DNA of 34,760 nt, from positions 1-34,760 of the forward strand of contig JAYEIJ010000105.1 in the NCBI GenBank assembly GCA_034660035.1. Reading direction: 5' to 3'. Positions within the stretch are counted from its first letter, which is position 1; the number at the start of each line of letters is the position of its first letter. The notes beneath the pieces were generated by a model. That model saw nothing but the letters and a program-made list of their open reading frames with translations. It made no database searches and was not told the DNA's origin. The translations under genes and the position numbers were made by a program. Shown one piece after another: positions 15,121 to 21,904 of the stretch. Source of the DNA: JAHEEL01 sp034660035. GTDB lineage: Bacteria; Actinomycetota; Acidimicrobiia; Spongiisociales; UBA5794.

Positions 15121-15348
15121 TCAGTCGAGACCGAGGGAACGACGGATCCGGTCCTTGCTTTCGTGCGGCAGTTCGAGTCGACCGTGGTCACCTGCCAGCG
15201 TCCGCACGCCTTCGAGTTCATCGACGGTGAGGCGACATGCCTCGCACGTAGCCAGGTGATCGATAGCCGCATCCGATTGTTCCGCCGACAGGCCCCCGTC
15301 GAAGAAGTCGGGCAGCAGACCGGCGAGCTGATCGCAGTTGAGATTCAT
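15121..15348 (-). CDS. Zinc-finger (ZAS) anti-sigma factor
   Basis: A 75-residue soluble protein with the anti-sigma zinc signature H31-x3-C35-x2-C38 (HLATCEAC) and an additional Cys5, the layout of ZAS-domain anti-sigma factors such as RsrA. There is no membrane helix, so it would sense a cytoplasmic cue. The ATG overlaps the sigma-factor stop (ATGA), giving coupled synthesis of sigma and inhibitor. A thioredoxin-like gene lies in the same cluster, which fits thiol-redox sensing (inference). Confidence 0.88.
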   Translation of the reverse strand: MNLNCDQLAGLLPDFFDGGLSAEQSDAAIDHLATCEACRLTVDELEGVRTLAGDHGRLELPHESKDRIRRSLGLD

Positions 15349-15863
15349 GTCAGGTACTCCTTCAGTTGCCTCCGCAACGCCTCACGACTTCGGGCGAGGC
15401 GCATCTTCACCGCCGACTCCGAGATCTCCAGAGCAGCGGCAACTTCCGCGGTCGAGAGACCTTCCACATCGCGTAATACGAATGCCGCGCGCTCTGACTC
15501 CGACAACGACCCGATCGCTTCGTCGAGTCGGGCCGCGAGTTCCCCCGCCAGAACCTGCTCCTCAACCGTCTCGCCCGGACGATCCATCTCGACTGCAACA
15601 ACGATCGGATCGAGTGGCTCCTCCCGTCGACGCCGTGTCACGGCGATCGCCTGGTGATACCCGATACGGTAGATCCAGGCAGCGATCGGTCCGTCCCCGC
15701 GATAGCTCGCCAGCGAATGGATCACTTTGATGAACGTCTCCTGGACGACGTCCTCCGCGAGATGGCGATCCCGGATGATCCGGTACGCCAGCGTGTAGAC
15801 ACCATCGGCGAAGGTGTCGAAGAGCCAACCCGGCTCGGGGGTTCTCACACTTGCGTGGCGCAT
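15345..15863 (-). CDS. ECF sigma factor
   Basis: A 172-residue group IV sigma factor. Region 2 (about 14-80) includes YTLAYRIIRDRHLAEDVVQETFIKV and AAWIYRIGYHQA; region 4 (about 112-168) includes LSESERAAFVLRDVEGLSTAEVAAAL and the recognition helix ISESAVKMRLARSREALRRQL. There is no C-terminal extension. TACCGT lies 9 nt upstream of the ATG and could be its own -10. It is followed by its anti-sigma factor with a 4-nt overlap. The regulon is unknown; the upstream thioredoxin and DUF2892 genes are candidates. Confidence 0.95.
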   Translation of the reverse strand: MRHASVRTPEPGWLFDTFADGVYTLAYRIIRDRHLAEDVVQETFIKVIHSLASYRGDGPIAAWIYRIGYHQAIAVTRRRREEPLDPIVVAVEMDRPGETVEEQVLAGELAARLDEAIGSLSESERAAFVLRDVEGLSTAEVAAALEISESAVKMRLARSREALRRQLKEYLT

Positions 15864-15877
15864 GGCGACGCAACGGT

Positions 15878-15894
15878 ACCCGACCCGGTCGGGT
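15878..15894 (-). terminator. Hairpin between thioredoxin-like gene and sigma factor
   Basis: ACCCGAC-CCG-GTCGGGT forms a perfect 7-bp stem 5 nt beyond the thioredoxin-like stop codon. It probably limits read-through into the sigma gene, which has its own -10 candidate. Confidence 0.55.
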
Positions 15895-15899
15895 GTCGT

Positions 15900-16337
15900 T
15901 CATCGACGGATCTTGTCCCAGAATGCGAATACGAGTGCGACCGCGGCAAGGATCCACAACACCCAGACCCCGGTCCAAAGAGCGAAACCTGCGAATCCAA
16001 CGGCGACGCCGATACGGATGCCCCGATCGACCGTCGAGATCCCCGATTCGAGAACCTCGCCGGTCTCGGCGGACTCGAACAGCCGCCGCAGGCCTCCGGG
16101 CGTTCGCGCTCCGACGACGCGCGTGACCTCAGCGCCGTCGGAGAGCGCCACGGTGGTCGGAACCGCCATGACCCGGTACTGCTGAGCGAGCTTCTGGTTC
16201 TGCGAGGCGTTCACCTTGCGGAGCACCACCCGACCCTCGAACTTCTCCCCGGCTTCGTCGATGAACGGCGCCATCGTCTTGCACACGGGACAATTGGATC
16301 CGTAGAAGTAGAGAATCTCAGACCGTGTCCTCACCAT
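15900..16337 (-). CDS. Thioredoxin-fold protein with C-terminal membrane helix
   Basis: A 145-residue protein. The N-terminal thioredoxin domain has the redox motif C16-P-V-C19 (FYGSNCPVCK) rather than CGPC, and the cis-Pro loop VMAVPTTVAL. There is no signal peptide, so the domain is likely cytoplasmic, tethered by a C-terminal hydrophobic stretch (about 108-140, VGFAGFALWTGVWVLWILAAVALVFAF) ending FWDKIRR. GGAG lies 7 nt before the ATG. It sits 30 bp after the DUF2892 gene and 36 bp before the ECF sigma gene, suggesting one thiol-stress cluster. Confidence 0.85.
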   Translation of the reverse strand: MVRTRSEILYFYGSNCPVCKTMAPFIDEAGEKFEGRVVLRKVNASQNQKLAQQYRVMAVPTTVALSDGAEVTRVVGARTPGGLRRLFESAETGEVLESGISTVDRGIRIGVAVGFAGFALWTGVWVLWILAAVALVFAFWDKIRR

Positions 16338-16367
16338 TGCATCGCTCCAAGCAGAAAGGATCGCTGA

Positions 16368-16577
16368 TCAGCTGCCGACCTCGTCGCCGTTCGTGCGAAC
16401 ACGCAGAAGGGCGTAGATCGGGCAAACGCCGACGATACCGGTGACCAAGAATACGGCACCGACCGCGGCAGCTACCCATCCCCACGGCGACGGGATCACG
16501 CTGCCGAGACCGAGTCCGATCAACACGACACCACCCACCACACGCGCGATTCGATCCCAGCTTGCTTCGTTCTTCAT
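16368..16577 (-). CDS. DUF2892 (YgaP-like) small membrane protein
   Basis: A 69-residue protein with two helices (IARVVGGVVLIGLGLGSVI and WVAAAVGAVFLVTGIVGV) and the hallmark motif GVCPIYALL. This domain forms the membrane part of E. coli YgaP, a rhodanese, and also occurs alone. AGGAGGT precedes the ATG. It heads the cluster with the thioredoxin-like protein and ECF sigma factor; its Cys may take part in thiol chemistry (inference). Confidence 0.9.
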   Translation of the reverse strand: MKNEASWDRIARVVGGVVLIGLGLGSVIPSPWGWVAAAVGAVFLVTGIVGVCPIYALLRVRTNGDEVGS

Positions 16578-16654
16578 GGAAGACCTCCTAGTTTCCGTTT
16601 CAAGTGGTACGACGCGGGCAGGAATGAATCGGTCACATGGGTTTGGCAGTACTC

Positions 16655-16682
16655 CGTAGACCGTAGACCGTATTCCGTATCG
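16655..16682 (+). repeat. Heptad array (CCGTAGA/CCGTATT)4
   Basis: CCGTAGA, CCGTAGA, CCGTATT, CCGTATC. The last two units (CGTATTCCGTA, 16670-16680) are repeated in inverted form at 16727-16737. Confidence 0.85.
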
Positions 16683-16740
16683 GACACTCGGGACGTTCTC
16701 ATCTCATGGCAGAGGTCTTCTCGGCTACGGAATACGCCGC

Positions 16741-16767
16741 TATGAGCTATGAGCTATGAGCTATGAG
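16741..16767 (+). repeat. Heptad array (TATGAGC)3.9
   Basis: Three perfect TATGAGC units and a partial fourth. The reverse complement, GCTCATA, is the unit seen at 33685-33712. The array is in the long gene-free stretch 16578-17046. Confidence 0.95.
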
Positions 16768-16824
16768 GAGAAAGAGGGCTGTCGGCTATCGGCCCGGCGA
16801 TCGCATGAAGTCCTCACAATCCGG

Positions 16825-16962
16825 CTCTTCGGATTTGAGCGGGGTGAAGCCTCGGAACACCGACGTCTCCCCCCTGATCCGGGGTCGTACTACGTCATAC
16901 GTAGGGCGTACTACTGCCTGCAGTCCCCCCGGTTCCAGCCGACCCCGCCCATTTCCGAAGTG
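16825..16962 (-). mobile_element. MITE-like element, copy C (full length, 138 bp)
   Basis: The ends CACTTCGGAAATGGGCGGGG and CTCTTCGGATTTGAGCGGGG (each read inward) match at 16 of 20 positions. The core has a short hairpin TACGT-ATG-ACGTA between two GTAGTACG words. It is inverted relative to copies A and B. The flanks TCACAATCC (16814-16822) and TCAAGATCC (16964-16972) agree at 7 of 9 bases, consistent with an aged target duplication. No coding capacity. Confidence 0.7.
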
Positions 16963-17046
16963 CTCAAGATCCCTGATTCGTTGCGCCGTCGGCGCGTAGG
17001 GTTATAGGAGACATGGCAGAAATGCCGCAGCTAGAAGGAGGTACCG

Positions 17047-17820
17047 ATGGGTTATCCCAACGGGTTGCTCGGCTGGGCCGATGTTGCGGTCCCGGACACG
17101 GATCAGGGGAAAGAGTTCTATGGCGGACTCTTCGGCTGGGAGGCGATGGAGACGCCGGGCGACTCGATGCCGTACACGATGTTCGCGATGGACGGTCAGA
17201 TGGTCGCCGGGATGGGGGAACTCAGGCAGGAAGACATCGAGGCGGGGCAGCCACCGGTGTGGTCATCGTACATCATCGTTGACGACATCGACGACGTTGC
17301 GACGAGAGCGAAGGATCTGGGAGCGACGCTCCTGACGGAGCCGATGGAGATTCCCGACGCGGGAAGGATGTTCTTCGCCATCGACCCGGTCGGTGCCGCG
17401 ATCGGCTTCTGGCAACCGGGGCAGCACGGCGGTGCAGACGTGTTCAACGTCCCGGGCGCCATGGCGTGGAACGAACTCGACTGCCGCGACGTTGAGGCCG
17501 CCAAGACGTTCTACACGGAGTTGCTCGGATGGGGCGTCGACGTCCAAGAACACGACGGGTTCACCTACACCGTTGTCAAGGTTGGTGACCGATCCAACGG
17601 CGGGATCTTCGACATCACGGAAATGGTGCCCGATGAGGTTCCTGCGCACTGGTTCGTCTGGTTCGCAGTAGACGGAACCGACGAAGCCGCCGAGCGGGCA
17701 CGCTCGCTGGGCGCCACGATCCAACGCGAACCGTGGGACACGATGTTCGGCCGCATGGCCATCATCACCGATCCTCAGGGCCCGACGTTCGGAGTAGTGA
17801 CGATGCCGGAGGTTCCGTAA
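17047..17820 (+). CDS. VOC-superfamily protein, two glyoxalase-like domains
   Basis: A 257-residue cytoplasmic protein with two tandem VOC domains. Domain 1 is about 6-122 (WADVAVPDTDQGKEFYGGLFGWEA ... FFAIDPVGAAIGFWQPG) and domain 2 about 135-255 (WNELDCRDVEAAKTFYTELLGWGV ... MAIITDPQGPTFGVV). This layout is common in actinobacteria (glyoxalase/bleomycin-resistance/dioxygenase fold), mostly of unknown substrate. The His/Glu metal set of classical glyoxalase I is not obviously complete. AGAAGGAGGT gives a strong start. The TAA stop is within a CCGTAAT array. Confidence 0.9.
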   Translation: MGYPNGLLGWADVAVPDTDQGKEFYGGLFGWEAMETPGDSMPYTMFAMDGQMVAGMGELRQEDIEAGQPPVWSSYIIVDDIDDVATRAKDLGATLLTEPMEIPDAGRMFFAIDPVGAAIGFWQPGQHGGADVFNVPGAMAWNELDCRDVEAAKTFYTELLGWGVDVQEHDGFTYTVVKVGDRSNGGIFDITEMVPDEVPAHWFVWFAVDGTDEAAERARSLGATIQREPWDTMFGRMAIITDPQGPTFGVVTMPEVP

Positions 17821-17835
17821 TCCGTAATCCGTAAT
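17815..17835 (+). repeat. Heptad array (CCGTAAT)3
   Basis: Three perfect CCGTAAT units ending in CCGTG. The first unit supplies the last codon and the TAA stop (17818-17820) of the VOC gene. Confidence 0.95.
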
Positions 17836-17855
17836 CCGTGTTGGTCCGCACTCCG

Positions 17856-17897
17856 GCTCACAGCTCATGGCTCAAGGCTGTCCGCTGTGAGCTCTTT
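17856..17897 (+). repeat. Degenerate heptad array, GCTNNNN phase
   Basis: Six consecutive 7-mers: GCTCACA, GCTCATG, GCTCAAG, GCTGTCC, GCTGTGA, GCTCTTT. GCTCATG and GCTCAAA recur together at 27285, and GCTCACA at 33685. Confidence 0.85.
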
Positions 17898-17964
17898 CCC
17901 AAACGGCCCTAGCCAACACACGTCTTTGCGGGCACGATTGGGTCAGGCAACATGGAGGAACGCC

Positions 17965-18207
17965 ATGGAGAAGGACATCACGATCAAGGTCCACATCGAA
18001 GAGGACGAGACCACGACGACCGTCAGAACCGTGCTCGATCTGATGGGAGATCACTTCGAGGCGAAAGGTCGCGCCAGACGGAACCCGATCGACGAACCGA
18101 TGCCGGTGGTCGGGGAGGAACTCGCCCTGGCTCGCGCCTTGAACGGGCTTCAGATGAAGGTCATGGAGGCGGCGCAAGACAAGATCGCCCGCTACCTCAG
18201 CCTCTGA
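17965..18207 (+). CDS. DUF1876 (dsRBD-like) protein
   Basis: An 80-residue protein: KDITIKVHIEEDETTTTVRTVLD, then GRARRNPIDEPMPVVGEELALARALNGLQMKVMEAA. This matches DUF1876, a small actinobacterial family whose predicted fold resembles double-stranded RNA-binding domains. The start is the ATG after GGAGGAACGCC, giving good Shine-Dalgarno spacing. Monocistronic by position. Function unknown. Confidence 0.88.
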   Translation: MEKDITIKVHIEEDETTTTVRTVLDLMGDHFEAKGRARRNPIDEPMPVVGEELALARALNGLQMKVMEAAQDKIARYLSL

Positions 18208-18357
18208 GAAGAACTCAACACCACGATGGCAAGACCGGGAGTCCGGCGAGGCTCCAATGAGGGACGGGAGTCTCGTCGGTAATCCGTTCGACCTTGCTCA
18301 CGATCACGCCGCAACCGGGTCGTGTTTCGGGAGCTTCCTTCGCTGGCCTCTGAGCCT

Positions 18358-18789
18358 TCAGAGCAGACCCCGCCGTCCCATCTCCTCGGTGATCGCCTCG
18401 TCCGAGTAGCGGATCAGGTCGGGGGTCCACCCGAGGGGCTCAATCGGCGTTTCGGCGACCTCCGCAAGGAGATCCTCGATCGTGTCACGCAGCGTCCTCG
18501 CCCAGGCCCTCCCCCTTGCACTCGCCCGCAAGCTCAAGGTCGCGTCGGAGTTCACGGTGAAGACGCGAGCTTCGATCGCAGGATTCGTCCGACTCCCCTT
18601 CTCTCCGTAGACAAGCACGACGGATCCCGGCTCGACGTCCTGTATGCCGCCGGTTGCGATGAACTCTCCGTCGAATGCCCACCCGGTAGCGAGGGAGTCG
18701 TCGACGTTGGTGACCGTCTTCGCCCAGTTCTTCCTGCGCTCATCTCCCACGAGCGGGATCTCGACTGCGACGGTGAACGGTGCTTCCAT
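18358..18789 (-). CDS. Hypothetical soluble protein
   Basis: 143 residues, no signal peptide and no membrane segment. The N-terminal half is beta-rich (FTVAVEIPLVGDERRKN, GSVVLVYGEKGSRTNPAIEARVFTVN), the C-terminal half helical (GRAWARTLRDTIEDLLAEV). I recognise no family. GGAG lies only 3-4 nt before the ATG, so the start is uncertain. A CTCTGA-GCCT-TCAGAG hairpin (18348-18363) overlaps the stop codon. It lies 39 bp after the 2TM-protein gene and may share its transcript. Confidence 0.65.
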   Translation of the reverse strand: MEAPFTVAVEIPLVGDERRKNWAKTVTNVDDSLATGWAFDGEFIATGGIQDVEPGSVVLVYGEKGSRTNPAIEARVFTVNSDATLSLRASARGRAWARTLRDTIEDLLAEVAETPIEPLGWTPDLIRYSDEAITEEMGRRGLL

Positions 18790-18828
18790 GTTCTCCGAGG
18801 CTAGTGCTGCATTCCGCGAGTCGATCGA

Positions 18829-19269
18829 TCAGGCCTCGCGCTCGAGCATCGCCTGTTCGAGGGGTCCCTTCCTCCGGGTCATGAATCGCATCGCCTGGAT
18901 CGCAAGTACCGCGCCCCAGAGTGCCGCCACGTAAAAGAACCACCAACCGCCGCCGTTCAACACGTCGATGAGGAGAAGCGCCGACACGACGAGCGCGTAC
19001 ACCATCGCATGGCGGACGAACCTCATTCGCCGACGCACCCGTTTGCGGACCTCCCTCTCACCGGTCGCGCGACGTTTTCGCTCCTCAACAACGGCACGTT
19101 CGACGGCCTGTCGGGAGATGCCGACTTCGTCGGCAACGTGAACGAGTTGTTCCAACGTGAGACCTCGATCGGTCGGGTCCTCGACCAGGTCATCGAGACG
19201 TGCTGCGAGATCGATGATCTCCCCCACCTCATCACGAGGAAACCGCTGCTCCTGTCGCTGCCCGGCCAT
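18829..19269 (-). CDS. 2TM-domain protein with N-terminal helical region
   Basis: A 146-residue protein. Residues 1-80 are cytoplasmic and helical (RFPRDEVGEIIDLAARLDDL ... GLTLEQLVHVADEVGISRQAVERAVVEE), like the short helix-turn segments found before 2TM domains. A basic stretch (KRVRRRMRFVRHAMVY) leads into two close helices (VYALVVSALLLIDVL and WWFFYVAALWGAVLAI). The 2TM family is known from actinobacteria and often lies near sensor proteins. The ATG at 19267-19269 is chosen because TACACT ends 7 nt upstream, predicting a leaderless mRNA. Confidence 0.75.
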   Translation of the reverse strand: MAGQRQEQRFPRDEVGEIIDLAARLDDLVEDPTDRGLTLEQLVHVADEVGISRQAVERAVVEERKRRATGEREVRKRVRRRMRFVRHAMVYALVVSALLLIDVLNGGGWWFFYVAALWGAVLAIQAMRFMTRRKGPLEQAMLEREA

Positions 19270-19276
19270 AACGAGA

Positions 19277-19282
19277 AGTGTA
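19277..19282 (-). promoter_or_regulatory. -10 element, leaderless start of 2TM protein
   Basis: TACACT on the minus strand ends 7 nt before the ATG at 19269; no Shine-Dalgarno sequence. Confidence 0.5.
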
Positions 19283-19307
19283 GAGGGCGGAAGTATCCAG
19301 TAGCCCG

Positions 19308-19435
19308 GCTTCAAGCTTCAAGCCTCGAGACACGCTTTGGTCTTGCAGCCTGCAGCTTGTGGCTTGCAGCTCTTGTCTTTCTACTTTCTATCTTCTACTG
19401 ATCTACTGTCCCCTGCCTGTCACCTGTCGCCTGCG
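19308..19435 (+). repeat. Composite heptad-repeat spacer
   Basis: Almost the whole divergent spacer has 7-nt periodicity. GCTTCAA twice and GCCTCGA (19308-19328); CTTGCAG, CCTGCAG, CTTGTGG, CTTGCAG, CTCTTGT (19342-19376); TTTCTAC, TTTCTAT, CTTCTAC and then the octamer TGATCTAC (19378-19406); then CTGTCCC, CTGTCAC and CTGTCGC. The block 19378-19407 matches 27341-27370 at 28 of 30 positions. Confidence 0.85.
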
Positions 19436-19440
19436 GGTAC

Positions 19441-19469
19441 TTGGCACTCAGTCCTCACTACTCAATACT
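19441..19469 (+). promoter_or_regulatory. Promoter of M20 peptidase, leaderless
   Basis: TTGGCA (19441-19446), a 17-nt spacer and AATACT (19464-19469), which ends 6 nt before the ATG at 19476. This is the clearest -35/-10 pair in the window. Confidence 0.65.
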
Positions 19470-19475
19470 GTGCGA

Positions 19476-20810
19476 ATGCACCACGATCTCATCACCGCAG
19501 TTCATGACGACTTCCCCCGGATCCGTGCCGAGCTCGAGGAACTCGTTCGCATCCCGTCGATCTCCGCTCCCGAGTTCGATCCCGAGCAGGTCCGGCGATC
19601 CGCCGAGAGGATCGCATCGTTCCTCGAGGAGTCCGGGTTCGAAGGCGTCCGCCTCCTGGAGATCGAGGGCGCACATCCGGCGGTGTACGGCGAGATCCCC
19701 GCGCCGGAGGGTGCTCCGACGGTGCTGCTCTACGCCCATCATGACGTGCAGCCCCCCGGACCCGACGAGGAATGGCAGTCGACACCCTTCGAACCCATCG
19801 AGCGGGATGGACGTCTCCTCGGGAGAGGGACAGCCGACGACAAGTGCGGCGTCGTCATGCACCTCGGTGCCGTACGGGCCTTTGGAGGCAACCTCCCGGT
19901 CGGCGTGAAGATCTTCATGGAGGGAGAGGAAGAGATCGGATCGGCCAATCTCGAAGCCTTCCTCGAAGAGCACAAGGAACTCCTTTCGTCCGATGTGATC
20001 GTCATCGGCGACACAAGCAACTGGCGTGAAGGAACACCTGCGCTCACGACGTCACTGCGCGGGCTCGTTGACTGCACCATCGAAGTGCGGACCCTCAAGC
20101 ACGCCATCCACTCCGGCATGTTCGGAGGAGCGATTCCTGACGCGATCACTGCCATGTCCCGTGTGATCGCCTCACTCCACGACGACGAAGGCAACGTAGC
20201 CGTTCACGGTCTCGTCACCGGTGAGAGCGACGAACTCGACCTCACCGAGGACGAACTCCGAGAGCAAGCCGGTACGGTCGAGAGCCTCCAACTCCTCGGC
20301 GACGGCGGCCTCACCACCCGACTCTGGCGAAAGCCGGCGATCGCCGTGCTCGCCATCGACGCTCCGCCGATCAGTCACGCCATCAACCAACTGGTGCCGG
20401 TTGCACGAGCCAAGGTCTCCATGCGGATCTCGCCCGGCCAGAATCCACAGAATGCGCTCGACGCACTCATCACGCATCTGGAGACCGCCGTGCCGTGGGG
20501 TGCAGAGATCACCATCACGGCGGGCGCTCTCGGCGCGGCGTTCGATCTCGACACGGCGAACCACGCATCCAAGACGTTCAAGGAAGCATTCCGCATCGCC
20601 TACGGCAACGAAACGGTCGAGATCGGTGTCGGCGGTTCGATCCCCTTCGTCGCCGCGTTCGAAGAGGCCTATCCGGAAGCGTCCATTCTCTTGACAGGCG
20701 TCATGGATCCGGCCAGCCGCATCCACGGCCCGAACGAGAGCCTGAGCCTCATCGACCTCGAACGCGGCACCGTCGGCGAAGCGATCGCGTTGCGCATGCT
20801 GGGCGACTGA
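19476..20810 (+). CDS. M20-family metallopeptidase (dipeptidase-like)
   Basis: A 444-residue cytoplasmic zinc peptidase of the M20A/ArgE-DapE-CPG2 group. Metal and catalytic motifs are present: YAHHDVQP (His88, Asp90), GRGTADDKCG (Asp121), EGEEEIGS (Glu151/Glu152), and the C-terminal ligand region IHGPNES. A dimerisation domain (about 190-310, with HSGMFGG) interrupts the catalytic domain, as in carnosinase-like dipeptidases. The ATG is set by the leaderless promoter at 19441. Probably hydrolyses dipeptides or N-acyl amino acids. Confidence 0.93.
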   Translation: MHHDLITAVHDDFPRIRAELEELVRIPSISAPEFDPEQVRRSAERIASFLEESGFEGVRLLEIEGAHPAVYGEIPAPEGAPTVLLYAHHDVQPPGPDEEWQSTPFEPIERDGRLLGRGTADDKCGVVMHLGAVRAFGGNLPVGVKIFMEGEEEIGSANLEAFLEEHKELLSSDVIVIGDTSNWREGTPALTTSLRGLVDCTIEVRTLKHAIHSGMFGGAIPDAITAMSRVIASLHDDEGNVAVHGLVTGESDELDLTEDELREQAGTVESLQLLGDGGLTTRLWRKPAIAVLAIDAPPISHAINQLVPVARAKVSMRISPGQNPQNALDALITHLETAVPWGAEITITAGALGAAFDLDTANHASKTFKEAFRIAYGNETVEIGVGGSIPFVAAFEEAYPEASILLTGVMDPASRIHGPNESLSLIDLERGTVGEAIALRMLGD

Positions 20811-20831
20811 TCAGCATCGAGAGGACCGCCG

Positions 20832-20837
20832 TACCAT
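20832..20837 (+). promoter_or_regulatory. -10 element, leaderless start of 20844 gene
   Basis: TACCAT ends 6 nt before the ATG at 20844. Confidence 0.5.
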
Positions 20838-20843
20838 CCTCGC

Positions 20844-21881
20844 ATGGATCGCCGTTCGCTGATCATCCTCATCGCCATCGCCGCCGTCGCCGTGGCGATC
20901 TCGCTTGCCCTGGTCTCCGCTCGCGACGACGGAGGGGCCGAAGCCTCCCCTCCCACGTCTCAGAGCACGTTGGAATCCACGACTGACGCGTCGGTCTCAA
21001 CGATTCCGCAAACCACCGTATCCACGACGGTTCCCGAGACCACGACCACATCGACACCGGGACCAACCCTCGCACCGGAGAGCACCGCGTGCGACCCGTA
21101 CGAGTCGGTCGAAGTCGCCGGCACGATCGCGTCACCTGATCTCGTCGAAGCGTCGGGCATGGCGGCGAGTCGCACGCGGCCGGGAGTGCTCTGGGCCCAC
21201 AACGACTCCCGAGATGGTGCGCGGGTCTACGCCGTGGGTTCCGATGGCGCAGACCTCGGAGGGTTCGACATTGCCGGTGCCCTTGCCTTCGACTGGGAAG
21301 ACATGGCCGCCGGCCCCGGATCGGATCCATCCCAGTCGATGCTCTACTTCGGCGATATCGGCGACAACTTCTCCATCCGCGGTGGCCGGACCACCGTGTA
21401 TCGCGTTCCCGAACCCGATCCCGCTGCCATCGATGGATCGATCACCGGAGCCGTTCCACTGGAGTATCAATACCCGGATGGGATCTACAACGCAGAAGCC
21501 CTCTTCGTCGCCGACGGATCCGTCTTCATCATCACGAAGGATCGTGACGAGGCCCGTGTCTACCGGGGGGACGCGACCGGAGACGGATCCACGGTCGAGA
21601 CCATGGAACTCGTGACGGTCCTGTCCCTCGGCGCGGAAGTCAGCGGCGCAGACATCTCGTGGGACGGTTCCACGATCGCCTTCCGCGGGTACAAGACCGT
21701 GTGGATGTGGCACCGATCACCGGGAACGCAGGTCGCCGACGCCCTCGCAACCGAACCTTGCACCGCACCGTCTCCGGATGAGGTGCAGGGTGAGTCGATC
21801 GCGCTCCTCGCCGACGGCTCGTACGCAACCGTCAGCGAGGGCTCCCATCCCGAACTGCACGTCGTGAAGCGCGACGCCTGA
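20844..21881 (+). CDS. Membrane-anchored extracytoplasmic beta-propeller-like protein
   Basis: 345 residues: a basic start and one membrane segment (SLIILIAIAAVAVAISLALV), no lipobox, a Ser/Thr-rich linker (about 35-80), and an exported domain (about 82-345). The domain has repeating WD/propeller-like strands: ASGMAASRTRPGVLWAHNDS, ADLGGFDIAGALAFDWEDMA, MLYFGDIGDNFSIRGG, EALFVADGSVFIITKDRDEARVY, and ADISWDGSTIAFRGYKTVWMW. The GDIGDN motif and overall layout resemble secreted esterase-like or phytase-like propellers of unknown activity. The pair of Cys (in TACDPYE and EPCTAP) could close the domain with a disulfide. Leaderless start supported by TACCAT. Confidence 0.75.
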   Translation: MDRRSLIILIAIAAVAVAISLALVSARDDGGAEASPPTSQSTLESTTDASVSTIPQTTVSTTVPETTTTSTPGPTLAPESTACDPYESVEVAGTIASPDLVEASGMAASRTRPGVLWAHNDSRDGARVYAVGSDGADLGGFDIAGALAFDWEDMAAGPGSDPSQSMLYFGDIGDNFSIRGGRTTVYRVPEPDPAAIDGSITGAVPLEYQYPDGIYNAEALFVADGSVFIITKDRDEARVYRGDATGDGSTVETMELVTVLSLGAEVSGADISWDGSTIAFRGYKTVWMWHRSPGTQVADALATEPCTAPSPDEVQGESIALLADGSYATVSEGSHPELHVVKRDA

Positions 21882-21904
21882 TCATCTCGAGCGAGAAACG
21901 GCTC

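Noticed and set aside
16825..16962. Element copy C as a riboswitch or structured RNA
   Set aside because: Its presence in both orientations relative to neighbouring genes and the flanking duplications fit a mobile element better.
17013..17279. Open frame starting ATG at 17013 with GGAGAC upstream
   Set aside because: It runs through the VOC gene in another frame, has Arg/Gly-rich composition of an off-frame reading, and the VOC start has a far better ribosome binding site.
18215..18430. Small minus-strand frame after the DUF1876 gene
   Set aside because: It overlaps the 18358 gene out of frame, has no ribosome binding site and resembles no family.
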